Shown: piece after piece, positions 26,292-34,313 of the stretch
How the letters are laid out: each line of letters starts with the position of its first letter
How positions within the stretch are numbered: position 1 is the stretch's first letter
From: an uncultured Coriobacteriaceae bacterium
GTDB lineage: Bacteria > Actinomycetota > Coriobacteriia > Coriobacteriales > Atopobiaceae
Assembly (NCBI GenBank): GCA_902795065.1
Contig: CADBJR010000013.1
Coordinates: forward strand, 1-63,168
Length of the DNA stretch: 63,168 nt
Direction of reading: 5' to 3'
Program-made: the position numbers and the translations under genes
The notes under the pieces: model-generated
The model's input: the letters and a program-made list of their open reading frames with translations, nothing else
The model's database searches: none
Told to the model about the DNA's origin: nothing

Positions 26292-26771
26292 ATGAAGAAT
26301 CTGGTTCTGGTCCGTATCGATGACCGTCTGATCCACGGCCAGGTCGTCACGCAGTGGATGAAGGACACCCACGCCAACAAGGTGCTCATCATCGATGGCA
26401 AGCTTCCCGAAGATGCGTTCATGAAACGCGTGCTCAAGGCGGCGGCGCCTCCCGGGGTCAAGGTCATCGTCAAGAGCCTTGCCGATTCCGTTCCCTATAT
26501 CCAGGGCGACCCCAAGACCGCTGACGAGGCGATTCTCGTTCTCGTCAAGTACCCCTCCGTTATCGAATACCTCATCGACGCAGGCATCCCCATCCCCAAG
26601 GTCATCCTCGGCGGCATGGGCATCCGCGGCGACCGCAAGGTGTTCAACCGCAATGTCGCGGCCAACGAGGAGGAGGTCGCGTGCATGAAGCGCATCGTCG
26701 AGAAGGGCTCGAGCATGATCTACCAGCTGGTGCCGTCGGACGCGCCGGTAGATGTGAAGACGTATTTCTAG
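26292..26771 (+). CDS. PTS EIIB component, mannose/sorbose family
   Basis: A 159-residue IIB protein. The phospho-histidine is H15 in IDDRLIHGQVVTQW, and the fold length is normal. GGGAGGTG seven bases upstream fixes the ATG at 26292. It takes phosphate from a IIA domain and transfers it to the sugar entering through IIC/IID. No IIA gene lies in the cluster, so a IIA encoded elsewhere must serve it. Confidence 0.9.
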   Translation: MKNLVLVRIDDRLIHGQVVTQWMKDTHANKVLIIDGKLPEDAFMKRVLKAAAPPGVKVIVKSLADSVPYIQGDPKTADEAILVLVKYPSVIEYLIDAGIPIPKVILGGMGIRGDRKVFNRNVAANEEEVACMKRIVEKGSSMIYQLVPSDAPVDVKTYF

Positions 26772-26796
26772 CGACAAGCGAAAGGAGTGAAGGTCT

Positions 26797-27582
26797 ATGA
26801 GCATATTCCAAGCGTTTCTCTGCGGCATCTGCTACTACATGAGTGCAGGCACCTGGATCGTCGGCGTCGGCTTCTACACCTTCGGAAGGGCTCTCATCCA
26901 GGGCTTCTTCACCGGTCTCATCCTAGGCGACCCGATCACGGGAACCATGGTCGGCTGCACCATCCAGCTCATCTACCTGGGCGTCATGTCCACCGGCGGT
27001 TCGTTCCCCGCCGATCAGGCGCTCGCCGGCATCATGGGCACGGCAGCTGCCATCACCGCAGGTCTCTCCGCTGAGGAGGCCATCGCCATCGCAGTGCCCA
27101 TCGGCCTGCTCGGCACGGTTCTCTACAACATCCGCATGGTCTTCGCGACCACCTTCGTGCACCTGGCCGACAAATACGCCGAAGAGGGCAACACCGGCGG
27201 CATCTGGTACGCCAACGTGGTGTGGCCGCAGGTCGCTCTGTTCATCATCTACGCCATCCCGTGCACCCTCGCCTGCTACTTCGGCGCTCCCGCGCTTGCC
27301 AGCGTCGTCGACTCGCTCGCAGGATCCAACGTCATCCGCATCGTCGGTGTCCTCGGCGGCCTGCTGCCCGTCATCGGCATCGCGATGAACATGAAGGCCA
27401 TCTTCAAGGGAGAGGCACGCATCTTCTTCTTCGTGGGCTTCCTGATGGTCGTCTACCTCAACTTCAACATGGTCGCCGTGTCCCTGTTCGCGCTGCTCAT
27501 GGCCCTCGTGTACGTCAACCTCAAGGGTGATGCAGCTGCAAACGCCCTCGCCTTCGCAGAGGAGGATGATGACGATGAGTAA
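26797..27582 (+). CDS. PTS EIIC component, mannose/sorbose family
   Basis: A 261-residue membrane protein of the ManY type. Typical stretches are TFGRALIQGFFTGLILGDP and IYLGVMSTGGSFPADQA. AAGGAG precedes the ATG by about eight bases. The 3' end overlaps the IID start. With IIB and IID it forms one mannose-family permease, which in other bacteria takes up hexoses, hexosamines or fructose-type sugars. Confidence 0.9.
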   Translation: MSIFQAFLCGICYYMSAGTWIVGVGFYTFGRALIQGFFTGLILGDPITGTMVGCTIQLIYLGVMSTGGSFPADQALAGIMGTAAAITAGLSAEEAIAIAVPIGLLGTVLYNIRMVFATTFVHLADKYAEEGNTGGIWYANVVWPQVALFIIYAIPCTLACYFGAPALASVVDSLAGSNVIRIVGVLGGLLPVIGIAMNMKAIFKGEARIFFFVGFLMVVYLNFNMVAVSLFALLMALVYVNLKGDAAANALAFAEEDDDDE

Positions 27583-28402
27583 CGAGGTCAAGAAGGTCTC
27601 CCAGAGCGCCCTCAACAAATGCTTCTGGTACTGGTCGTTCTTCGCACATGCCTGCTACAACTACGAGCGTCTCCAGGGCACCGGCTTCCTGCACTCCATG
27701 TGCCCCATCATCGACGAGCTCTACGACAAGGATGACAAGGAAGGCCGCGCCGTCGCCATGACGCGCCACGCCGCGTTCTTCAACACCGAGCCCCGCGTCG
27801 GCACCGCCATCATCGGCCTCGCCGCCGCCATGGAGGAGCGCATCGCCTCCGGCGAGGAGGAGCTCGCCGAGACGGTCACCTCCGTCAAGACCGGCCTCAT
27901 GGGTCCGCTCGCCGGCATCGGCGACACCCTCATGCAGGCCATCCTCGCTCCGCTGCTGCTCTCGATCGCCATCGGAATCGGCGAGAACGGCAACGTCCTG
28001 GGCCCGATCCTGTATTTCGTCGCCTTCATCGTGATCGCCATCGTCCTGCACCGCATCTTCTTCAACATCGGCTACAACCAGGGCGATGAGGGCATCGCGC
28101 AGCTGCTCGAGAGCGGCGCCATCAACAAGGTCATCGTCGGCGCGGGCGTCATGGGCTGCACCGTCATGGGCGCTCTCGCGGCCAACTACGTGAAGCTCAG
28201 CACCACCGTCGTCGTCCCGTTCACCACGGGCGAGTTCAACCTGCAGGAGAACTTCTTCGACGCCATCATGCCGAAGATGCTCCCGCTGGGCATCACGCTG
28301 CTCGTGTGGTGGCTGATGGACAAGAAGGGCGTCTCCTCGACGAGGATGCTCGTCTACATCGTCATCATCGGCTTCGTCTTGGGCTTCATCGGCATCATCT
28401 AA
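27575..28402 (+). CDS. PTS EIID component, mannose/sorbose family
   Basis: A 275-residue IID protein, a subunit unique to the mannose PTS family. The N-terminal signature KCFWYWSFFAHACYNYERLQ and the later SVKTGLMGPLAGIGDTL are diagnostic. Three in-frame ATGs occur at 27566, 27569 and 27575; 27575 is chosen because GGAGG at 27561-27565 has a nine-base spacing to it, while the other two abut the ribosome site. It overlaps the IIC stop by eight bases. Confidence 0.9.
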   Translation: MSNEVKKVSQSALNKCFWYWSFFAHACYNYERLQGTGFLHSMCPIIDELYDKDDKEGRAVAMTRHAAFFNTEPRVGTAIIGLAAAMEERIASGEEELAETVTSVKTGLMGPLAGIGDTLMQAILAPLLLSIAIGIGENGNVLGPILYFVAFIVIAIVLHRIFFNIGYNQGDEGIAQLLESGAINKVIVGAGVMGCTVMGALAANYVKLSTTVVVPFTTGEFNLQENFFDAIMPKMLPLGITLLVWWLMDKKGVSSTRMLVYIVIIGFVLGFIGII

Positions 28403-28419
28403 GCCCCTTCTTCATGCAT

Positions 28420-28452
28420 GCGGGGGCGGCGGAGCGGATCTGCCGCCCCCGC
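28420..28452 (+). terminator. GC-rich hairpin between IID and alcohol dehydrogenase
   Basis: GCGGGGGCGGC (28420-28430) pairs perfectly with GCCGCCCCCGC (28442-28452). No U-run follows. It is probably a partial terminator or processing stem between PTS and dehydrogenase genes, like the hairpin at 3314. Confidence 0.5.
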
Positions 28453-28481
28453 AGTCTCGCGGTTATCGATCGGAGGACGCC

Positions 28482-29663
28482 ATGCTCGTCGATTTCGTGC
28501 ATCACAACACCGAGAAGATCATCTTCGGCAGGGGAGCCGAGGACGGGGTTGCGGCCGAGGTTGCCGCCTGTGGGGGCACGCGCGTCCTTCTCCACTTCGA
28601 TGCGGGCGGTTTCATCCTCCCGCTCATCGCGCGCATCCGCGCGTGCCTCGAGGCGGAGGGTATCGAGGTGTTCGAGCTCGGCGGCGTCGTCCCCAATCCC
28701 AAGCTCTCGCTCATGAAGGAGGGCTGCGAGCTTGTCCGTGCACACGATATCGACTTCGTGCTCGCCGTCGGTGGCGGCTCGACCATGGATAGCGCGAAGT
28801 ACATCGCCTGCGGAACGTACTACGACGGTGACATCTGGAACCATCCCGGCTTCGCGCCCATCGCCTCGCGCGTCCTTCCGCACGGCGTGGTGGTTACGAT
28901 GCCCGGCACCGGCAGCGACGTGAGCACGGCAGCCGTCTGGCGCGACGACACGGTCGATCCCGAGCGAAAGACCTGCGTGTTCGCACGCGAGATGCGTTTC
29001 GATTTTGCGATCATCGATCCCGAGCTCACCTTCACGCTGCCGCCGTTCCAGACGGCCGCGGGCTGCTTCGACATCATGTCCCACGCCATGGAGGACTACT
29101 TCTGCGTTCCCGATGATGCCGAATTCATCCTTTCCGCCTACGAGGGGGTCATCAACCAAGTGATGGTCGGCGTCAAGCAGGCGCTTGCGAATCCGAGCGA
29201 CTATACAGCGCGCGCCAATATCTGCCGCGTGGCCTATGTGCCGCTCGACGACAGCCTCTCGTCCGGCGTGGCCCGCGGCTACTGCGTCCACAACCTCGAG
29301 AAGCCCATGACCGGCACGTTCCACCGCACGCACGGCGAGATGCTCGCGATTCTCTTCCCTTCGTGGATGCGCTATTGCATGCACATGAACCTTCCGTTGT
29401 TCACGCGCCTGGCCGTCCGCTGCTTCGGTGCGAAGATGGATTACGCGCATCCCGAGGCCACGGTCGAGGAAGGCGTCGCGAATCTCGAGCGCTTCATCGC
29501 CGACATCGGCCTGCCGACGCGCCTCTCGCAGGTCGGCATCGGAGAGGATTCGTTCGGGCCCATGGCGGACCTCGCCATCGAACAGAGCGTGAACGACTAC
29601 ATCGGTCGGGGCATCAAGCTCTACCGCGACGACATCGTGAAGGTCTACGAGCTGGCACGGTAG
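28482..29663 (+). CDS. Iron-containing alcohol dehydrogenase (NADPH-dependent butanol-dehydrogenase type)
   Basis: A 393-residue class III alcohol dehydrogenase. The nucleotide loop is VGGGSTMDSAK, followed by MPGTGSDVST. Metal ligands are D and H in CFDIMSHAMEDY, H in YCVHNLE and H in RTHGEML. GGAGG is eight bases before the ATG. It reduces aldehydes or oxidises alcohols with NAD(P)H. Its place directly after the PTS genes suggests it handles a product of that sugar or polyol, or balances redox during its fermentation. Confidence 0.87.
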   Translation: MLVDFVHHNTEKIIFGRGAEDGVAAEVAACGGTRVLLHFDAGGFILPLIARIRACLEAEGIEVFELGGVVPNPKLSLMKEGCELVRAHDIDFVLAVGGGSTMDSAKYIACGTYYDGDIWNHPGFAPIASRVLPHGVVVTMPGTGSDVSTAAVWRDDTVDPERKTCVFAREMRFDFAIIDPELTFTLPPFQTAAGCFDIMSHAMEDYFCVPDDAEFILSAYEGVINQVMVGVKQALANPSDYTARANICRVAYVPLDDSLSSGVARGYCVHNLEKPMTGTFHRTHGEMLAILFPSWMRYCMHMNLPLFTRLAVRCFGAKMDYAHPEATVEEGVANLERFIADIGLPTRLSQVGIGEDSFGPMADLAIEQSVNDYIGRGIKLYRDDIVKVYELAR

Positions 29664-29761
29664 AAGGAGATCCGATATGTGCGCGGAAAACGCTGCTCGG
29701 CGCAGCGCCAATCTCCGCTCAGGGCTGCTCCTCCGATAGGGTGGCGGGCAGAGCGTGCCTG

Positions 29762-30751
29762 CTAGCCGAGGGAATCTTCCTCAAGGGCGATGAGCTCCTG
29801 CGCCGTGATCATGTCGGTCACGAGGCAGTTGATGTAGCCCGCCTTGATGGCGCTGTGGATACCGCGGACCTTGTCGGCGCCTCCGGCGACGCAGAGCACG
29901 CGGTCGATCACCCTGAGCTGCTCGAAGGAGATGGCGTTTCTCACGAACTCCCGCTCGAGCTCGATCTCGCTGCCGTCGGAGCGGAAATAGCGCGTGAGGA
30001 TATCGCCCACGGTATCCTCTCCGATCACCAGCTGACGGTACTGCTCGGATGCCTCGTTCAGGCTGAACGAGGCGGGGACCTCGTGGTAGCGCACGCCAAG
30101 GCCTACGATGACCGTATCGACCTTCTCCCAGTTATGGAGCAGCTCGTCGTGGCTCTGCACGGAGAACTCGCTGCCCGACTCCGGCGCATGCGTGACGATG
30201 GGGACGTTGGTGAAGTAGCTGCGTGCGCCCAACGCCGAAGCGATGTTGTTGACGATGATATTCGCCTGCGTCTGCGGGTCGGAGGAGCTCGTGGTGCCGA
30301 TCGCGGGCATGAACAGCACGTCGTTGCTGAGGCCGCGCTGCTGCAGCGTCTTCGAGATCGCATAGAGCGCCGAGCCGAAACCCAGTGCGACAACCCTGCT
30401 CTGCGCGAGGAAGTCGGGGAGGATCTCGTTGGTCTTCGATGCGAGCACCTCGTTCATGGCGTGGAACGAAAGACGCTGGTACTCCGGCTCGGTCATCTCG
30501 GCGACGGCGGCGAATTTGAGATCGAAGCGACGGCGGAGGTGCTCCTCGAGCTCGGCGGCCGCGCGGTCGAGCGGGTTCGCCACCACGAACGTCACGACCT
30601 TGCGCTCCTTGGCCTTGTCGAGCAGGCGCGAGATGTAGCTGCGGCTGAAACCGACCGCCTTGGCGATGGCATCCTGCGGCATGTCGTCGAGGTAGTACAT
30701 CTTGGCGATCTGGTAGAGCAGATAGTCGTCGTTGCCGTTGAGGGCGTCCAT
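29762..30751 (-). CDS. SorC/DeoR-family sugar-binding transcriptional regulator
   Basis: A 329-residue regulator. The N-terminal helix-turn-helix reads MPQDAIAKAVGFSRSYISRLL (residues 24-44 approximately), followed by a sugar-phosphate-binding domain with VVALGFGSA and DTVIVGLGVR. SorC proteins sense phosphorylated sugars. It is convergent with the PTS/alcohol-dehydrogenase operon and probably controls it. The ATG at 30751 is chosen; a TTG at 30772 would lie against the palindrome in front of the gene. The ribosome site is weak. Confidence 0.85.
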   Translation of the reverse strand: MDALNGNDDYLLYQIAKMYYLDDMPQDAIAKAVGFSRSYISRLLDKAKERKVVTFVVANPLDRAAAELEEHLRRRFDLKFAAVAEMTEPEYQRLSFHAMNEVLASKTNEILPDFLAQSRVVALGFGSALYAISKTLQQRGLSNDVLFMPAIGTTSSSDPQTQANIIVNNIASALGARSYFTNVPIVTHAPESGSEFSVQSHDELLHNWEKVDTVIVGLGVRYHEVPASFSLNEASEQYRQLVIGEDTVGDILTRYFRSDGSEIELEREFVRNAISFEQLRVIDRVLCVAGGADKVRGIHSAIKAGYINCLVTDMITAQELIALEEDSLG

Positions 30752-30773
30752 AGCAATCCCATCTGTGTGCAAT

Positions 30774-30787
30774 TATGTGCGCACATA
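30774..30787. promoter_or_regulatory. 14-base palindrome in front of the SorC-type gene, candidate autoregulatory operator
   Basis: TATGTGCGCACATA is a perfect palindrome 22 bases upstream of the regulator ATG. It contains the halves TATGTG and CACATA, also seen at 25989 in front of the PTS operon and at 460-475 in front of the aldolase operon. Autoregulation is inferred. Confidence 0.5.
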
Positions 30788-30893
30788 TATGATAAGCGGC
30801 AGAACCCATTTGAATGCCCTGGAATCGATGCTCATCTCCGATTGGCGCCATCTGCTACGCTAGCGCATGGATGGAGCGGAGAGGGGAGCGCAC

Positions 30894-31685
30894 ATGGCCA
30901 GCAACTTCACGCACGCGATCGTCCGCAGGCCGTCGCGGTCGGTGATCGACGGCATCGCGGACTTCGCGAACGAGGGCAAGCCGATCTACGAAAAGGCCCT
31001 CGAGCAGCACGACGCCTACATCGCCGCGCTCGAGGCGGCCGGGCTCGAGGTCACGGTCCTACCCGCGCTCGAGGAGTTCCCCGACAGCGTCTTCGTGGAG
31101 GACACCTGCATCATCACGCCCGCGGGCGTCGTGGTCGACCGTCCCGGTGCGCCGTCGCGCCTGCACGAGCCCGATCACATGGTCCCCACGCTGCGCACGT
31201 TCTTCGCGGACGAGCAGATCAAGTTCATCGAGGCTCCCGGCACGCTCGAGGGCGGCGATGTCATGATGGTCGACGACCATTACTATGTGGGCCGATCCGC
31301 ACGCACCAACGACGAGGGGTTCCGCCAGTTCGCGGCATTCCTTGCCGCATGGGGATTCACCGCAGAGCAGGTGGAACTCGAGCGCATCCTGCACCTCAAG
31401 ACAGGATGCACCTACCTCGAGGACGGCCGCCTGCTCGCCGCGGGCGAGATGTGGGAGCGTCCGCTCTACCGCGAGTCGGGACGCTTCTCCGAGATCTTCC
31501 ACGTACCCGACGCGGAGGCGTACGCCGCCGACGCCGTGCGCATCAACGATTGCGTGATCATGTCCGCAGGCTACCCCAGCGTGCGCGCGCAGATCGGCGC
31601 GTGGGGATACCGCGTCATCGAGCTCGAGATGAGCGAGTTCCGCAAGATCGACGGGTCGATCACCTGCCTGTCGCTGCGCTGGTAG
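30894..31685 (+). CDS. Dimethylarginine dimethylaminohydrolase-like amidinohydrolase
   Basis: A 263-residue protein of the arginine-deiminase/DDAH fold. The catalytic cysteine is near the C-terminus in SITCLSLRW, the histidine is in LHLKTGCTYLED, and guanidine-binding acids lie in SVFVEDTC and GTLEGGDVMM. The family hydrolyses N-omega-methylated arginines or related guanidino compounds to citrulline. The ATG at 30894 has GAGGGGAG upstream and a TACGCT -10-like box near 30855. It stands alone, convergent with the GH13 gene. Confidence 0.85.
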   Translation: MASNFTHAIVRRPSRSVIDGIADFANEGKPIYEKALEQHDAYIAALEAAGLEVTVLPALEEFPDSVFVEDTCIITPAGVVVDRPGAPSRLHEPDHMVPTLRTFFADEQIKFIEAPGTLEGGDVMMVDDHYYVGRSARTNDEGFRQFAAFLAAWGFTAEQVELERILHLKTGCTYLEDGRLLAAGEMWERPLYRESGRFSEIFHVPDAEAYAADAVRINDCVIMSAGYPSVRAQIGAWGYRVIELEMSEFRKIDGSITCLSLRW

Positions 31686-31690
31686 GCTGC

Positions 31691-32977
31691 CTAGACGAGG
31701 AAGATGGCAGGCGAGCCGCCAGTCTCCATCCTGCCATCGCGCACCTCGATGGGCGTGGCGTCGATCAGGTTGATGTAGCAGCCGTCCGGGGCGTCGACCT
31801 GCACCTCGGATGCCCCGCCACGCAGGGGGAACACGCCGATGGCGCGGCCCCAGTCGCCTTCGCGCTCCAGCACCGCAAGGTCCCTCTCATCGTCAGCGTG
31901 CCAGCGGAAGAAGTCCTCGCTGCCAAGCGCCTCATGCTTGATCTGCGCGAGCCTCGTGATGAGCGGCGAGAGGTCGGTGCCCGTCTCCCAGCCAACGGTA
32001 TCGCGGTCGAAGAGGCTCGGGCGATGGTCCGCGCCGACCTCCTGGCCTGCGTACACGAGGGTCGTCCCCTTGAGGAAGAAGATGAACGCCGTGAGGCTCT
32101 CGAGCGAGAGCCCGCGGCCGAGCCGTCCTGCGATGCGGTCGGTGTCGTGGTTCTCGAGGTAGCGCAGCTTGTTGAAGCCGCGCGGGTAGGCGCTCTCCTG
32201 GAAATCGATAAGGTCGAGGTAATGGGAGAGGGGAGCCTTGCCGGCGAGCCAGCGGTCGAAGACGGTCTGGATATCGTAGGTGTACTCGATGTCGAAGGCC
32301 GCGTAGGCCTCCGTGTCGGTGGCGCAGTACAGCCCGCGCCTGCGCATCTCGGCGGCGAACTCGCGGTGGACTGTCTCGGCGAGCCAGATGCAGCCGGGTC
32401 TCACCTGCTCGACGGCTGCGCGCGCCCGCTCCCAGAACTCCACGGGAACGAACGAGGCGACGTCGCAGCGGAAGCCGTCCACGTAGCGCGCCCAGAAGCA
32501 GAGCGACTCGATCTGGTAGTCCCAGAGCGCGGGGTCGGCGAAGTAGTCGAGGTCGATGATGTCGGTCCAGTCGCCCACATGGTTTCCGGGGTTTCCGTCG
32601 GGCTTCCTGTAGAACCACTCGGGGTGCGTCTCCCACAGCACCGAGTCGGGCGAGGTGTGGTTGTAGACCACGTCGATCATGCACTTCATGCCCTGTGCGT
32701 GGATGGCGTCGACGAGCGCCTCGAAATCCTCGAGTGTTCCGTACTCGGGGTTGACCGAGCGGTAGTCGCGGTTGGCATAGGGGCTTCCGAGCGTTCCTTT
32801 GCGTGCCTTCTCGCCGATGGGGTGGATGGGTATGAGCCAGATCGCGTCGGCGCCGAGCGCGCGGATGCGCGGCAGGTCGTCGATGAGCGCGCGGAATGTG
32901 CCCTCCGGCGTATGGTTGCGCACGAAGACCGAGTAGATGACGGCCTGCTGGAGGCTCTCGTTGATGGTGTGCGGCAT
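31691..32977 (-). CDS. GH13 alpha-amylase-family glycosidase, cytoplasmic
   Basis: A 428-residue (beta/alpha)8 enzyme. GH13 conserved regions are MIDVVYNHTS, DGFRCDVASF (nucleophile Asp), WLAETVH (acid/base Glu) and ENHDTDR (third Asp). No signal peptide, so it acts on internalised maltodextrins. GAAGGAG precedes the ATG at 32977. It is divergent from the LacI/maltodextrin operon, and its promoter side faces the tandem operator array, so it is very likely part of the same regulon. The exact specificity (amylase, neopullulanase or glucosidase) is open. Confidence 0.87.
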   Translation of the reverse strand: MPHTINESLQQAVIYSVFVRNHTPEGTFRALIDDLPRIRALGADAIWLIPIHPIGEKARKGTLGSPYANRDYRSVNPEYGTLEDFEALVDAIHAQGMKCMIDVVYNHTSPDSVLWETHPEWFYRKPDGNPGNHVGDWTDIIDLDYFADPALWDYQIESLCFWARYVDGFRCDVASFVPVEFWERARAAVEQVRPGCIWLAETVHREFAAEMRRRGLYCATDTEAYAAFDIEYTYDIQTVFDRWLAGKAPLSHYLDLIDFQESAYPRGFNKLRYLENHDTDRIAGRLGRGLSLESLTAFIFFLKGTTLVYAGQEVGADHRPSLFDRDTVGWETGTDLSPLITRLAQIKHEALGSEDFFRWHADDERDLAVLEREGDWGRAIGVFPLRGGASEVQVDAPDGCYINLIDATPIEVRDGRMETGGSPAIFLV

Positions 32978-33107
32978 GGATGCTCCTTCCTCGCTTCCCA
33001 TCCCATTGTGACACAGCCCAAGCCGATGCCTGCAACCGATCGGCGGTCAGAATACGACCGTTTGCCGGACATGCGGAACCGTTCGCCGAGCAACGCGGAT
33101 GCGGTTT

Positions 33108-33137
33108 TTGACAGCACGCGCGTGAACAGGGCATTAT
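33108..33137 (+). promoter_or_regulatory. Candidate promoter of the LacI/maltodextrin operon
   Basis: A perfect -35 TTGACA (33108-33113) is followed after 18 bases by CATTAT (33132-33137), four of six matches to the -10 consensus. The RNA start would fall near 33144, exactly where the operator-like array begins. Confidence 0.55.
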
Positions 33138-33143
33138 TCTTTC

Positions 33144-33215
33144 GGAACCGTTTCCAGTAGCGTTTCCAGTAGCGTTTCCAGTAGCGTTTCCAGTAGCGTT
33201 TCCAGTAACGTTTCC
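33144..33215 (+). repeat. Tandem 12-base repeat array, probable multi-copy LacI operator
   Basis: GGAACCGTTTCC at 33144-33155 is a near-perfect LacI-family operator. It is followed by five contiguous 12-base units: four identical AGTAGCGTTTCC and one AGTAACGTTTCC, each carrying the half-site CGTTTCC in the same phase. A further GGTTTCC follows about 12 bases later. The array lies at the presumed transcription start and within the leader of the LacI gene. Confidence 0.85.
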
Positions 33216-33250
33216 GATCCAGCGGTTTCCAGGGGAACAAGAAGGAGTCC

Positions 33251-34282
33251 ATGGCGACCATCAAGGACATCGCAGCCTATTGCAATGTTGCCGTAAGCAC
33301 CGTCTCGCGTGCGCTCAACGATCATCCCGACGTGAGCGCCGAAACGCGTCGGAAGGTGCTCGACGCCGTCCATAGCCTCCACTACGTTCCCAACAACGCG
33401 GCGCGCGACCTCGTGCTTCCCCAGAGCGATTCCATCGGCCTCGTGGTGCGCGGTGCCGAGAACCCCTTCTTCACGCCCATCATCCGCGCAGTCGAGAAGG
33501 CGTGCGAGGACCTGGGCTACACGATGGTGCTCCACCAGATTCCCGCCGGTGGAGACGAGGTGGGGGAGGGTGCGCGCCTCGTCCAGTCCAAGCGCCTCCG
33601 CGGCCTCATCATGCTCGGCGGACGCTACGACTACACGAGCGACGATGTCTCGGCGATCGGGGTTCCGTTCGTATGCTGCACCTACACCAACCACTTCGGC
33701 GACCTCGATGCAGGTTCGTTCTCGTCCGTCTCGATCGACGACAAGGCCGAGGCGTATCGCGCCGTCAAGCAGCTCATCGACAACGGCCACACCAAGATCG
33801 CGATTCTCCTTGACTCGAAGACCGACCGCTCCATCAGCGAGCGCCGTTTCTGCGGATACTGCGAAGCGCTAGCCGACGCCGGCATCTCCCTTGACGAGGG
33901 GCTTGCGTGCGAGACGGTCGAGTTCAACATGGGGGCCGCGTTCGCGTGCGTCGAGCGCTTCATCGCAGAGCGCCCCGACATCACGGCGATCTTCTCCGTG
34001 GCCGACACCATGGCGATCGCGGCGATGAAAGCCATCGCCAACGCCGGACGCACCATTCCCGATGACATCTCGATCATCTCCATCGACGGTATCGAGATGT
34101 CGCTCTACACCGTGCCCACGCTCACCACGCTCGTCCAGCCGAAGGCGCTCATCGGTGAGAAGGCAGTCGAGATCCTGGTTGATGTGCTGGACAACGGCGG
34201 AAAGACCCGCCACGTCCGGCTTGAGACAACCCTGAGGCCCGGGGGTACCGTGGGCCGCGTACATTCCGTGGACTTGGCGTGA
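33251..34282 (+). CDS. LacI-family transcriptional regulator of the maltodextrin operon
   Basis: A 343-residue repressor. The N-terminal helix-turn-helix with hinge helix is typical: TIKDIAAYCNVAVSTVSRAL and later YVPNNAAR. The periplasmic-binding-like effector domain follows (QSDSIGLVV to the C-terminus). AAGGAG lies before the ATG at 33251. Only 31 bases separate it from the binding-protein gene, so it is probably co-transcribed with the whole transport operon and autoregulated through the array in its leader. Confidence 0.9.
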   Translation: MATIKDIAAYCNVAVSTVSRALNDHPDVSAETRRKVLDAVHSLHYVPNNAARDLVLPQSDSIGLVVRGAENPFFTPIIRAVEKACEDLGYTMVLHQIPAGGDEVGEGARLVQSKRLRGLIMLGGRYDYTSDDVSAIGVPFVCCTYTNHFGDLDAGSFSSVSIDDKAEAYRAVKQLIDNGHTKIAILLDSKTDRSISERRFCGYCEALADAGISLDEGLACETVEFNMGAAFACVERFIAERPDITAIFSVADTMAIAAMKAIANAGRTIPDDISIISIDGIEMSLYTVPTLTTLVQPKALIGEKAVEILVDVLDNGGKTRHVRLETTLRPGGTVGRVHSVDLA

Positions 34283-34313
34283 AGGACGCTGAGCAAAGAC
34301 AGGAGGAGTAAGT

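Noticed and set aside
29363-33160. 1265-codon plus-strand open frame
   Set aside because: It overlaps the alcohol dehydrogenase, SorC regulator, DDAH-like and GH13 genes; no domain is recognisable in it.
33144-33215. CRISPR-like or plasmid-type iterons
   Set aside because: Units are contiguous with no spacers, no replication gene is near, and the sequence fits LacI half-sites at a promoter.
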